Positions 1 through 12,300 of a DNA stretch of 64,000 nucleotides are shown piece after piece. The notes under the pieces are model-generated. The model was not told the DNA's origin and searched no databases. It worked only from the letters and a program-made list of their open reading frames with translations. How positions within the stretch are numbered: the stretch's first letter is position 1; each line of letters starts with the position of its first letter. This DNA comes from Torreya grandis (lineage: Eukaryota; Streptophyta; Pinopsida; Cupressales; Taxaceae): NCBI GenBank assembly GCA_037957365.1, contig JARHVA010004807.1, positions 962,501-1,026,500 of the forward strand. The letters run 5' to 3'. A program made the position numbers and the translations under genes.

Positions 1-1332
1 TGTGGTCAAGATGAACGCATTTAATTAAATTCTAATACAACCACTCATACACAATTTTGGCCAAATAATCTTAAATTAGTAATTAAACTTATTTTTTAAA
101 CGATAATAATGAAAGAAAAAAGAAGGTTTATGAATATATTTTCAACACCAAAAGATCAATTAACGTTCTTAAAATTATCATAATAAAAATAATTTTTTTT
201 TGATAAATTAATGGAAACCTTAAAATTTTATGATGAATGAAAAATATTTTTCAAATTGTTAACTTCCAATTTCTAGTTATTTAAACTATATATTTACATT
301 TATAATGAATATTATATAAATGAAAATATTTTTTTAATTATATTACATTTGTCAAATCGACAGCTCTAAAAACTTTACTTAATTTTCTAAAAATTCATTT
401 TAATCTTTATAAACATATATTTCTTCTCCTTACTCTATTTAAATAATTATATTTGAAAACATATAGAAAAATATATGTTTTGAAGCTTACATTAAATACC
501 AATAAATAATTGCACTACTTTAATTTTTTTTAAACCTCTCATTAATATACAATATCAAAAATATTTCTGCAATAATCATGATAATTAATCAATGAGGAAA
601 ATCAATGCAATATAATATTACACTAACATAAAATTTAATACTAAAATGAATTTTGTAACGACTTATTATAGTATTTTGGTTGTTTAAAATCACCTTTAAG
701 TCACAAAACAATAAATTTTGAAATCAAAATTTCATCCTTAAGTCACATTTAAAGTACAAGTGACTTTAGTTTGACATTGTAAGAACCTTTCGATTAGGTC
801 TAGAATAATGCATCAATTATTTTTATTTTTATTTTTTTATTTTTTGTATTTCTTCATATTATCATAGGAAAAGATTTCTTATTGATTCCTTTCCTTATTA
901 AATAATTTTACCATAATCCAAACATATATGATAAGTAAATTCAATAGTTAAGTCATTTCAAAGCTACTTCTCAATTCCCTTTGCAAAATAGTTTCATAGT
1001 ACTACCACGTACAAAATTATTGATATTTTATGAAGTCAATTTTTGGATCCACCGTTATTTTTATTTCCATCACTATAATTTCAATTACATGTTTACACTT
1101 TGCAATCAGATTACACACTTAAAACTAAAACTAAGGTATGGTCCAATAATTATATTTTTATTATGATTTTATAAATAATGATAGATTCATAATACAAATT
1201 TACATTCATATCTATAATTTAAAATAAATATTACCATAAGTGGCTCAAATTATATATTTATTTCATTGTAAATAAAAATAAAACCATGTCAAAGTAATAC
1301 AATTTAATATTCATTTTCTGGTAGTTTGATAG

Positions 1333-1480
1333 TTCAATTTCAAGGTAATATAAAAACCAACATTAAATTGAATAACAATTGACAATTGCTTACAACATCA
1401 TTTTTATTCAATTTCAAGTTAATATAAAAACCAACATTAAATTGAATAACAATTGACAATTACTTAAAACATCATTTTTA
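1333..1480. repeat. Two-copy 74-bp direct tandem duplication
   Basis: Copy 1 is 1333-1406 and copy 2 is 1407-1480. Both begin TTCAATTTCAAG and contain AACCAACATTAAATTGAATA. I count about 4 differences in 74 positions, so this duplication is younger than the surrounding decayed repeats. Confidence 0.9.
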
Positions 1481-1537
1481 ATATGCCTATATAAAATTAC
1501 AATCACTTATTAATTATAATTATAAATGAAAAAGTCT

Positions 1538-1675
1538 TCATAATAAACAGCCATCAGAGCTCTGTAAACCATTGTTATTGCTAAAAGACCATATAGGTAC
1601 CTGAAGAGAGAGAACATCATTAGAGGGATTTTCCTCCAACCACAAAGCCTTTATGATTCCCTGTACTCCTCTCAT
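1538..1675 (-). pseudogene. GC-richer 45-codon open frame, possible terminal exon or gene relic
   Basis: On the minus strand an ATG at 1675 opens 45 codons ending in TGA at 1538-1540. The predicted peptide begins MRGVQGIIKALWLEENPSND, has a normal amino-acid mix and retains several GC-containing codons, unlike its surroundings. The upstream minus-strand sequence ends in AATAG just before the ATG, which could be a splice acceptor. An internal CTCTCTCTTCAG|GT could be an alternative acceptor. I do not recognise the protein. It may be a terminal exon of a long-intron gene, a captured gene fragment, or chance. The short length limits confidence. Confidence 0.22.
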
Positions 1676-4130
1676 CTATTGAGAGTGGTTGTACCCTTCC
1701 ATAAAGGTGATAGATGAAGATAATCAATAGAGCAAAGAGAATCCTAGAAAATAAAACAATCTGGTACTAGCTCCCTGATACAATGCATTATAGAATGATC
1801 TATAATTTGTAATATACGTTGAGATATATGTATAATATCACATGACTTTGGAAATTTTAGGTGAACCCTAAGTGAATTTTAATTTTAATTTTTAAGGTAT
1901 GTTTTTTTAACTAAAATAATGCATTAGTTTTGGTGACCTTGCAAATTTCTTCAAAACTATATGTACCGATTTTCCAAAGTTCATTCAAAATTATAGGGTT
2001 ATCTAGAATGTCTCAAAGACTTCATATCTCATCTATCCATTTTTCGTACATAGGAGAATATCACTATTAAAAAATTAAAAATCTAAATTAGGATATAATA
2101 CAAATTCCAAAGGTTCTATATATGTCAAGCATACACCATCTCACCAATCCAATATGTAACCCAAGAACATGATCAAAACCATGTTTCATCAAAATGATTG
2201 ACTTTTTAGAGTGGTTGATACCCATGAAAATGTTAATAAATAGATTAAAAAATATATATATTTAAGTAATACCCATCCAAATGGTATTCAACTACTTAAC
2301 ATAGATTTAGTTTCCATCATCCAAAGTCAATTTAATGTACAAGTGTGGGATATAGATTTTCAATCTCAAGGGATATTATTTCAATATATAATAGTATAAA
2401 TTGATTAACTTCCTGAAATATTTTATGGTTGATCCTAAAGATACCTAAACATACAATTCCCAATGTGTTATACTATTATTTTCTATTTAAAGGCAAGATA
2501 TCATTATTTCAAAGATACAATGGTTATAAATAAACCAAAGAAATATAAATCATTCCTAATTCAGATTATAATTCCTAGGTTTCTTTAAATATCGTTGTCA
2601 ACCCAACATGTATTTGTATCTATTATAAGGTTTAACATCATAATTAAGTTGTATTAGGAATCATCAATCCAAAACTGACTTGATAGTTGTTCAAAGTCTC
2701 AAAATTATTATTGTGAGTTTGATACCTAATAAGGATTGATAATCCCCTACACAATTATTATTTCCCAAATTTTATTATTAAATCATTCAAATGAGTTGGG
2801 TTGTTTAGGACCAACATTAAGGTTTTTATAGTTTAGGATTAACTTAGGTAAATAAGCAAAAATGGTGTCCTTAGATCAAGTGATAACACCATACATAAGT
2901 GTTATTACAAAGGTATGAGTAAAAGGATTAGTAATACACCTAAATAAGGTCAAAAAAGCTTACAAAGAGTATTAATGATTCACACCCTTATATATTCCCA
3001 AGTTTTATAATTCAAATGATGGTGGCAAAGTTCCAATGAAATTTATATACCAGAATTATAGCTATTTGAAAATAATTCAATTCATGATTCAAGCCTACTT
3101 GAGATCTTTAGATTATTAAGATAAAGGTCTATAAATTTCCCTAGTCCTAGTTTCAAGAAAATTTATTCAATAAAATGAACATTATTAGATCCATATGATT
3201 ACATGATTCATAACATATATTATTAATGTATTATACCACTTATGAGGAGTGTGGATTATATAATACCAATACAAGGGTTGGTAGCATAACCAAAACAAGG
3301 TTTCAATTAATTTTAAAGATAAAATAATATCAAAGCCAACATTTTAAAACAACTAACATGAATAAACTACACACTCATGATTTTATGAGATTCAAGCTCC
3401 TATTGATACACTATTAAATTTACCCTTGGATTTCCCTAAGAGTATACTCTAATTTATCAATTATCATAAGGATAACAAGATCTCTATAATGTATAATGAT
3501 TTAGATTAATTTCTAATTATTCATAATAACATCATCATTATTAAATACTATTACAAACCCAAGTACGAATGCTTGTAAACTTATTGATTAACATTATTTA
3601 CTTTTTATGTATTTTTAGGGCTCTATGCATATGGTGTTTCTCCTTTAATAATTTATAAACAAATATTATGAGATGTGTTATCCCAATTACACATACAAGC
3701 ATAGAAAACCCTTTATTACAGAATCATTAGTCAAGATCCATCACTTGATTGTATTCTTATAGGTACTAAAATATAAATATGGGTACATTTGATTCACTCA
3801 ACTTCCAAACATGTTTCATTGGCTATTTTAATATAAAAATAATTGTTCTAACTAATTTTAATTGTAAAATAAAATATTGGTTTTATATATCATCTCCCAT
3901 ATTTTTTTTGAAAATAATGATTCATAAATTATGTTATTTGAACTAATAAACTAGCCATGCCTTCTTGATATTGAAATCCTACTTTGAATGAAAACTCCCA
4001 TTATCCTTATCACACTACTATTATTTAAAAAACATGCACCCTCATATGTCATTATTCATATTGGTATTTTGTACATCACCAGAACACGTAATTAATTATA
4101 AAATACCAACATATACATATTTCTATCAAA

Positions 4131-4265
<135 letters not shown>

Positions 4266-5931
4266 GTATTAAAATTATTTACTATTAATTATCATGTTAT
4301 TTTGAACTAAGCATGTTTAATTTCACTAACACTACCTTCAAGGAACTATATAATCGAAAATGACATACATGAATTTGCAAGTGTTATGCATTGGTATAAT
4401 GATATAGTTTAGTCTTAACCAACCATGGACAAGGGGGAAAATGCATCCCTACCTTAAACATTATTCAACTAAAATATCTTTCAACTTATTTATGGAATAC
4501 ACACTAGTTAAACTAAAAATTAATGAAACAAGAGATAGGACTCCAAGCTTGTTCAGATGCTATAGATTGTGGGCATCAGACTTCTCCTCCACTAATTCAT
4601 CTTTCAATTTTTATATGATCTCTTTTTTAAAAAAACCATTCCACAACACTAAAATCAACAAACTTGAACACACAACCAAACAATCTCATCTCCTCTCGGA
4701 TAAGAGATGAATCTAGATATGCATAAAATTGGCATTCCTCAAGATAATTTAGGCATCTCCTAAAAATTTGTCTTCTATCTCTCCTCTCATTGAATGTATT
4801 ATCCACCTCCTAAATAATTAATCTCTTATTCAACCTCTTATTCCAATTTTATAAAGGCATCTCAACTTCTCTTTATATAAAAACTTCAACTACAATTTTA
4901 ATTTCCTTTAACCATTTTATCGTTCTAAAAAATGATCAATAGTTGTTAATAGGTAAAAATTCAATGATTTTGATGAAATTTAAAGGCTGGAGGTTTATAT
5001 TTGAATACAATTCATTCTAAGACATATCCCATGTGGGTTTTATATTCCTCTTGGCCACCCCATATGGTAAATTTAAATGTTGATTATCTTTTCAAAAGAT
5101 AGGATAGTTATTTATCAAATAAAGAGGTGAAACAACATTTTAATGTGGTATAAATATATTGAATAAAAAATAATATTTTCAATTCATTTAAAATCATATG
5201 ATTCCAAAGTTACACCATGCTTAAATTACCATTTAAATAATGCCATACCATTTATACTTTCATATAATGTCACATCCTTTCACCATCAATATCAATTTTA
5301 ATTAAGTTTTATAATTTAATATATTTTTCAAATCTCATTATATTTTTATCACATTAATCATGTCATCACATAATTTAACATTACCAAAACCTAAAAATCT
5401 TATATTCATGGCATGACATAAAGGGATGACATCATGGAAGTCAAGTTTAAGTGTGGATGCCATATTAAAGTATTGGTATGAAATAATATACAGGTGTCGA
5501 ATCATATAAAGACCTATGTTTATTGAAAATAATTCATCAACCAATTGGGACAAAAAATAAAAATGTTAGTGTCGAGTTATCATTTTACAATTCATGTAGG
5601 TTCATTAGGTTGTGGACCCAGTGGTCTATAATGTATGGATTTTTTATTCATAAAATGCAATGAAGTATATCGATGATACTTGTCAACCAAACCCTATTTT
5701 ACTTAGATTACATATGGTAATGAAAGGTATTCCTACCATATGCTATAATAATGGGTACACACATTATCATATATAACTTTATGATTCTTAGAAGTCCTAA
5801 TTAATGTATCTATAATCACAAATAATCTAGAAGACAAAAAAATGCTAATTAATTCAAATAATCACCAAACCATATGTTAGTACTCATACCAAGCCATGAA
5901 AGGTACATGTATTTATTTTTCATGATTACAC

Positions 5932-6022
5932 CTTGTTATATGGGACCTCTATCCACTGCCCATAGACGGTATCTAGCTCCTCCTCTTTGATCCTGTTCTC
6001 CCTTGCATTATGGGAGATGTAC
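5932..6022 (-). pseudogene. Isolated 91-nt exon-like island with splice-site-like borders
   Basis: By direct count this 91-nt block is about 46% G+C, far above its neighbours. On the minus strand it reads open for 30 codons after one leading base; the peptide starts YISHNARENRIKEEELDTVY and continues GQWIEVPYNK. The left border is GAGGCAG and the right border is AAG|GTGTAA, matching acceptor and donor consensus. No homologous family is obvious to me. It lies on the same strand as the island at 1538-1675, which would be downstream of it in a minus-strand gene. It is either a real small exon in a long-intron gene or a remnant of one; chance cannot be excluded. Confidence 0.3.
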
Positions 6023-6374
6023 CTGCCTCATAGATAAATGAACAAATGGTATATATCTAAGTCATTATATCAAAATCACATGATATGAAGTAGTAAAACA
6101 TTATAAATAATAATTATTTCACATAATTTTACACCTATATGTCTTAGTTTGGTCACATAAGCATAGAACCATGATAACATCATTTGATTGAACTAAAATC
6201 ATATACAAAATATCAATCCCTAATTACACAAAAACCAATATCGATATTAATTATGTTATGTAATGCTTAATCATAGATAAATGCTTTCAAACTTGGCACA
6301 ATAAAAGTGGGAGGTGACAATTACTAAGTTTGTTCATACATTACACTAATTACAACAATTCATTAATGTCACCA

Positions 6375-6730
6375 TAAGGATGGTTCCAATGTCATCTTGG
6401 GGATAGATCCTAAAATCACTTGGGTGATATAAGCATTCTTACTTGGGGTGATGTTGGATTCATCCTTAGGGATATGTTATCTAACATCACTAGGGTGACT
6501 TTAAATTTGTCTACAAGATGAATTTAAATTCATTTGTAAGGTGACTTTAAATATACTACTAAATATGGCTTTAAATTTATCACTAAGTTGACTTTATTTT
6601 GATCACTAAAGGAATTTTAGTTTTATCACAAATGTGAACTTAGATTTGTTACAAAAAGGAACTTTAAGTGCCACACTAGGTTTGAATTTAAGTGTGACAC
6701 CAAGTCACCTTAAAATGTGACTTTAGTCCA
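6375..6730. repeat. Degenerate 23-24 bp minisatellite, about 15 units
   Basis: The sequence divides cleanly into units of 23 or 24 bp with a rough consensus of AGGTGACTTTAAATTTATCACTA. The first units are the G-richer variant (GGGTGAT...ATCACTT) and the later ones the T/A-rich variant (GTGACTTTAAA). Units are too diverged to be recent. Confidence 0.75.
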
Positions 6731-6961
6731 ACTTAATTTTTGAAATTATAATAAAAATTTGATAGTTTTTAGCTACCAAAAATTATATAATAAAAAAATA
6801 TATTAGAACTATTAAATAGAATAATTTAATATTATTAATTATAAACTAATTTTATCTTATTATATAATTTTATAATTATAATTTTAATGTTAATTGTGAC
6901 ATTATACATAAAACTTAATTATGTCTAGCTATTAGTTTTCATGGGATTTTCCTCATGTATA
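6731..6961. other. AT-rich spacer, nothing recognised
   Basis: Simple AT-rich sequence between the 23-bp minisatellite and the first unit of the 361-bp array. I see no coding frame or element end. Confidence 0.6.
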
Positions 6962-7319
6962 TAATGATTGGGTTGTAATCGTGTTAACATCCACATTTGT
7001 AATAAGTGTGAGATAAGGGTGATTTATAAGGCACTACTCTAAAAAAAATCTTTTCCAATGGGGAAATATGATAGAGGGTGAGAACCCCACAATGGTGAAT
7101 GTCAATCACCATTTCTCCCCCTACTAACAAATGCTTAGGGTAGTTATGAGTTAAACTGTGTCCCCTTGCCTTGTAATCACTAACAAAATTGAGGAAAAAT
7201 ATCATTTGAATAATGAATACTCATGGATTTTATTTGGATAATGAATTAAATATACACAAGGAAAAAACCCACAAAAAATTATTTCTAATTAATAAATTTC
7301 ATTGAAGCCTTCAAATTAA
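6962..7319. repeat. Left part of a split ~361-bp tandem array (one unit)
   Basis: This unit starts ATGATTGGGTTGTAATCG-like and ends CTTCAAATTAA. It matches each unit of the array at 59179-60790, sharing the blocks CCAATGGGGAAA, ACATTCACCAT-like, CCCCTTGCCTTGTGAT-like and GAAGCCTTCAA. Joined to the right-hand array across the ATTAA duplication it continues a unit in register, so element D inserted into a pre-existing array. Confidence 0.85.
7315..7319. repeat. Target-site duplication of element D, left copy (ATTAA)
   Basis: ATTAA immediately precedes the TG of the left LTR and is repeated exactly at 59179-59183 after the right LTR. A 5-bp duplication is the usual size for plant LTR retrotransposons. 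Confidence 0.85.
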
Positions 7320-7893
7320 TGTTGGTGCGATTCTTCAACGTAATAGAGCTTATAAAGAATCATCGCAAATAATCCAACTATAATAAACCAAAATAATATA
7401 TATCTAGACTAATGAAAAAGAGTATTCCACCAACTTTGGTAACATGGTAAGGTTTGATAATCTACAGTAACAAAAGACACATTGCATGAAAAAAATTCAT
7501 TTCCTACAAAGACATGATCATTGAATTATAAAGGTATAAATACATTACTTATATTGTAGTTTCATAATAAAATAGGATATGTAATAGATAAGTGATAAAT
7601 GATATATGTGATATTATATAAGAGAATTGATAAAAGATCATAATAGTAGGGAGTGTAGAGGTATAACATAAAGATATTTACAAAGTGTAATAGTTGTTTT
7701 TGATTATATAAATAAAGAGAGTTAGAGTAGGAAAAGAGTTGTATACTATGTAATGTGTATGTGAATGAATGCACCACCTAATTTTTTTAAGAATCCACAT
7801 AATAATTAAGTATCAACACATAATACTAATTTTTTCACTATATTAGATCTAACTAGAGTTATCTATAACCAAGTCGTAGATTTTATGTCAACA
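7320..7893 (+). repeat. Element D 5' LTR (574 bp)
   Basis: Begins TGTTGGTGCGATTC and ends TATGTCAACA. It aligns along its length with 58448-59178. In a ~100-bp stretch I count about 25 mismatches, making this the most diverged LTR pair in the window. Where the right LTR has a 180-bp compound microsatellite this copy has only a short TTATATAAATAAAGAGAG. Confidence 0.85.
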
Positions 7894-7894
7894 T

Positions 7895-7912
7895 TTAGTG
7901 GTGTTGCATAGA
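7895..7912 (+). other. Decayed primer-binding site of element D
   Basis: The sequence two bases after the LTR (TAGTGGTGTTGCATAGAA) matches 10 of 18 positions of the TGGCGCCGTTGCCGGGGA-type primer site used by many plant gypsy elements, and several mismatches are C-to-T or G-to-A changes. Position immediately after the LTR is the main support. Confidence 0.5.
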
Positions 7913-7951
7913 ATTTAATTATCTAATGTTCAAAGTAAAATATGCAATAGA

Positions 7952-8928
7952 GTGTTGGAAGCTAATGATAAACAAATTTTAAGAGTGATGGGATCAATTA
8001 CTCAAAAAAAAATTGACTCTGAGACAACAAGAATTGGTGACTCATTACTTGAGGTGAAAGCATACTTTTTTAGATCACAAGAAAGAGAATTTTGGTTAAC
8101 ATTTGTAAAAATATTTTATCCTTGGATCCTAATATTATAAATATACATAGAGGGATATATAATTAACATTAGGTAACTAATTAAGTGGATACAAGAGAAG
8201 CTATATGTCCTTGAGAACATCAACACACCTTGGACTCAAATAATTGATTACTAGTTTGAGACCACACTCGATTCTTCTTTGATTGTTTGGAACATCCAAG
8301 GTTGGACAAGATTTTATTATAAGAAATATAAATTTATGGAAGGGGTAAGAGTTTAAAAAAAAAATTGGTACCACTCATAGTCTAAAAGCTCTTTATAGAT
8401 AGGGGTTGGTCAAATAAGAAAAAAAAATGAACCCTTTGGACCAAATATCGTCCCCCATGTTGATTCACATTCAATGATAACATTAGTTCAAAATAAAATA
8501 ATATGTATATATAGGAGAAGAATTTGAGTATATTTATCATAGTTATAGATAATAAATATAGAGAAAAAGAGAGTTTATAGCCAACCAAGTAGAGATATTT
8601 AGAAAAAGGTGTTTCCAAGGAGAAGTATAAAGAGAGAGGAAGAAGTAGACCATTAATAAGACATCATCTAGATAACCAAGTAATTTAATAACAAGTACCT
8701 AAAGTAATTGGAGTAACATCAGTATGAGTACATAGTCTAACACTTCAAAATTGATATAAAACAAGATGAAATTACCTCTATTTAGTAAGGATAAAAAGGA
8801 TGTAGGAGAATATATATTTGTATTATATTTTTATTAGAAAATTCATAAAATTATAAACAACAAAGTGTTGTTATTTGATTTTTGTTCAGAATGTTAGGAG
8901 ATAATGCACTGAAATGGTATATGAAAAC
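7952..8928 (+). pseudogene. gag: Element D gag, 5' portion, cut by element B
   Basis: The clearest part is 8891-8928, reading M-L-G-D-N-A-L-K-W-Y-M-K, which matches the conserved gag motif (usually G-x-A-x-x-W-Y) of plant gypsy elements. The upstream open frame at 7952-8140 (62 aa) lies where the gag start would be, but I cannot identify it on its own; the stretch between is broken by stops. Element B is inserted directly after this motif, duplicating AAAAC. With B removed the same frame continues into 47903 onward, which helps identify both halves. Gag would form the particle shell and bind element RNA. Confidence 0.6.
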
Positions 8929-9355
8929 TGTAAATACTTAAAATTGGACACTTCATGACAATTTTAACTAATAAATATTCTATTCACATTAGCATCCCTA
9001 GCCTTCAATATTAATCACTTCCTATCCAATTAATTCATTTCTTCCATAACCACCTCCAATCCCATAGAATTTGCATCATATTACATTAGTTAGTTAATCT
9101 ATTATTTTTTAATCCTTCCCTAATTTCATGAATTTTGAATATCCACAATTATTAAAATCCAAAAGTCAAATAATTATCACATCATGACATCATTCTCCTC
9201 CTCCCACTTTCCAAATTTCAATAATTCCATAGGCTCTACCTATCCCCCATCATTTGAATTTTATAATTCAAATATTCTACTTTCTAAGTAAAATAATCCT
9301 CTATGATTCCCCACTATCTCCACTATCTAGTTTATTAATCCTTTATGATTCTTCT
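8929..9355 (+). repeat. Element B 5' LTR, first part (before element A)
   Basis: Begins TGTAAATACTTAAAATTGG and aligns with the start of the intact LTR at 46920 (TGTAGACAATTAAAATTAG). Shared landmarks include CCATAACCACCTCCAATCCC and CCCATCATTTGAATTTTATA. I count about 28 mismatches in the first ~148 positions. It ends where element A begins, within the repeated ACTATCTCC/TTTATGATTC part of the LTR. Confidence 0.85.
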
Positions 9356-12300
9356 TAACCAAATTTGACCCTACAAGTCAAATTAAGACCCTTATAAGTA
9401 AAACCTTGAGTTTTAGGTATTTTTAGGGGTTTAATATTATGTTATAGGGGGCATTATATGTCTTTTGATATTATTCCATATCACATTAGCCTTGGTCATT
9501 AGTCATATTAGCCAATATATCATTTTGAGTCATTTAGGGGTCATAAATAAAGCATTAAATGAGTTGTATGGCCTCCTTGGGAAGTTTGATGGTTAAAAAA
9601 GGTGATGTTACATCCCATGTGTCTTAATAAGTCTTTAGTAATTGTTACTAACTAAAAAGTGATATTTTATTCAAAAGAAAGAGAGGTTTCCTTTGAAAAG
9701 AGAAGAGTTTGGCACTTGTATGACCCACAAGGGAGTGTGACACATGGGATAAGGTTAGGGAATGTCTCTTCAGCTTCCTAAAGCTTAATTACATATTTTA
9801 AATGCTTTAGAATTTCTAATTTTGAGCTAAAACCATTCTTCTCCCTCTTTACCCTTCTAGACACATAGAACCAATCTTCAGGTTTGTACTTGGTACAACC
9901 AATAGGGGAGGTTTCAAAAAAAATTCTATTGAGGGTGTATTATACACTTATTCAGATTCTATTTTATTTTTGGTTGCATAGGAACGTTGACTTGTGCTTT
10001 ATGAACCATTCCTAAGAAGTTGATCAATCCAATTTGCTTGCTAATTTGTACACCCTATAGGTTTTGCTTTGGTTTGGAGAAATTCATACACTCCAAATTT
10101 TTGGATTGATTTTAGAGGATTTTGAATCCCTCCTCTAATTATCTCCATATTTTGTTTAGTATTTCAAAGTGTTTTGATGAACCAATCATCTAAGGTTTGT
10201 AGATTGGTCTTGTTTGAGATGACAAATAGGTTTCCACCATTTCCAATGTCTTCCTACTTTGATAGTGGTTTCAAATGGTGTAGATAAGTTCATCACCATG
10301 TATTAAATGTCATATTGGTCCCCTAATCTTTCAATCTTCATTATCCAAAGGAATATTCATAGTTTGTAGTCATATGCAAGAAACACAATCACATTGGCAT
10401 ACACAGTAAAATTTATGCATATTCCTAACTATAACCATTGTGCTTGAGGAGTGTCAAGTTGAAAAGGAAGTGTGAGAGATTTTATTTAGTCTTGAAACAT
10501 CCTTATGTTTCATCTCAACATCATGAGAGGAGGTCAAGTAAATATAAAATCATATTCTTTGGTACATTGATCCAACTCTGTTTATTGCTTGTATACCTTT
10601 CAAAGTGCATTTACAAGAGCCCTTGAGATGACCTCATAATGGAATGGGAGTTTTGGTAGGTTTTTTAGTCCTTTTGAGTGCTAACATAACATTTAAAAAC
10701 CTTGGTGAAGGTATATATTGATTCACAAACACATATGCCTTGCTCACTGCCTATTATTCCACATTTACTACCTGTACATGACATGTCTACCTATAAGTGG
10801 TGCTGGCAGAGGAATGAGGGTACTTGATGGAGGAATTTGGACAAGTTGGAATCATTTTTGAAGTCTTGATGGGTTGAGTGTATCATGATAGACCTATATA
10901 TATGCTAGATTGGAAAACATAATGGATAACCATGCTCAAAGATTCAAATGACAGTGTTTAGGCCCCTTGTCCCTAAAACATGAAAATAAAGTTCCTTGAT
11001 GTTTTGTTGGTATTTTTTAACAGGGTTGTCATGAGATTTTAGGAATATTGATGAATAAATATTGTATCCATATCATAGGACAAGACATTTGAAATATATG
11101 GAGTTAATATTACTAAAGATGGTTTTCAGAAGGTCTAAATATTCACCTTAAATCACTAAACTCAAGTAGTGATCACCTATAGGTCTGAGTTCAAGAGAGA
11201 CCATTTTTCACCCAAAGTTACAAACTAGACCTTTACACCATAGTTGAATTTTTATAAATGGTTTAAATTGGTAATTATGACCTAAGAGATCATCTAAAGA
11301 GGATAGTTTACTATCTCTTATTTCTCATAAACACCTATAAGTACCCTTCACAAGGAGATACACACCTACAACTAACTCAAGAGCACATAGTCCAAGATGG
11401 AAGTGTTAGATGAAATCACCAAGGTTGGTAGATGAGAGATGTTTCCAAATGGTTTAATTAAGTATTTATGATTTAAAATACAATCAAGGATAATGATATA
11501 TATATTTTTACCTCCCATACACACCTACAGGGATCCTTTCACTTGAAAGCATCCACCTATAGCTGACTATATTGTATACAATCTATGACCCAAGCTTAGG
11601 TATGAACTTTAAATAGAAAAATGACTTTAAAATCCCAAATATTTATTATTATAATATCAAAGAGTCTCCATGGATTACATTAAATAGGTTTTATAGATAA
11701 AAGGCACCTACAGGCCCCACATAATCAACTATAGTTGACTGTGAGGGGCAGAGAGTAGAAAGATTAAGATTATTGACATAGAATTAAATAAATATGGAAT
11801 GAGTAAGTCCAAAAAATTAATAAATGATATTTTTATATCTAAATAGGCTCATTACACTATCAAACAACACCTAAGAAAACATTACCTACAGGTATTGTGT
11901 CAAAGAACAAGAAACATAGTCAAATACATTGACCAGTCAGACATGGTGCATGATGGAGGGGTTTTAGTAAGGGTTAAAATGAGAAAGTGCTTGGAATAGG
12001 TATTAAAATGTAATTTAAATATTATTAGTTTATAAAATCAAATTATCAAATAATAAAAACCTTCTTCAAGGGAAATACATAGTCAATTTATGATTGCCAT
12101 ACATACAGTCTACCTTTTTCCAGGTTTGCCTTAGTTTTTAATGATTTTGGGAGGTCAAATGGAATTATTAATGGCCAAATTTTTTATAAATATCATCATT
12201 ATGAATTGGATAAACCCATAAAACATTTTTTTTGTCTAGATAAATAGGATAAGTGCCCTCTATTTTGTCTTAGATAGAGGGCACTTCCCTTAAGTGCAAA

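Noticed and set aside
7952..8140. Independent 62-residue gene
   Set aside because: Its position right after D's LTR and primer site makes it part of D's leader or gag start; it resembles no known small protein.
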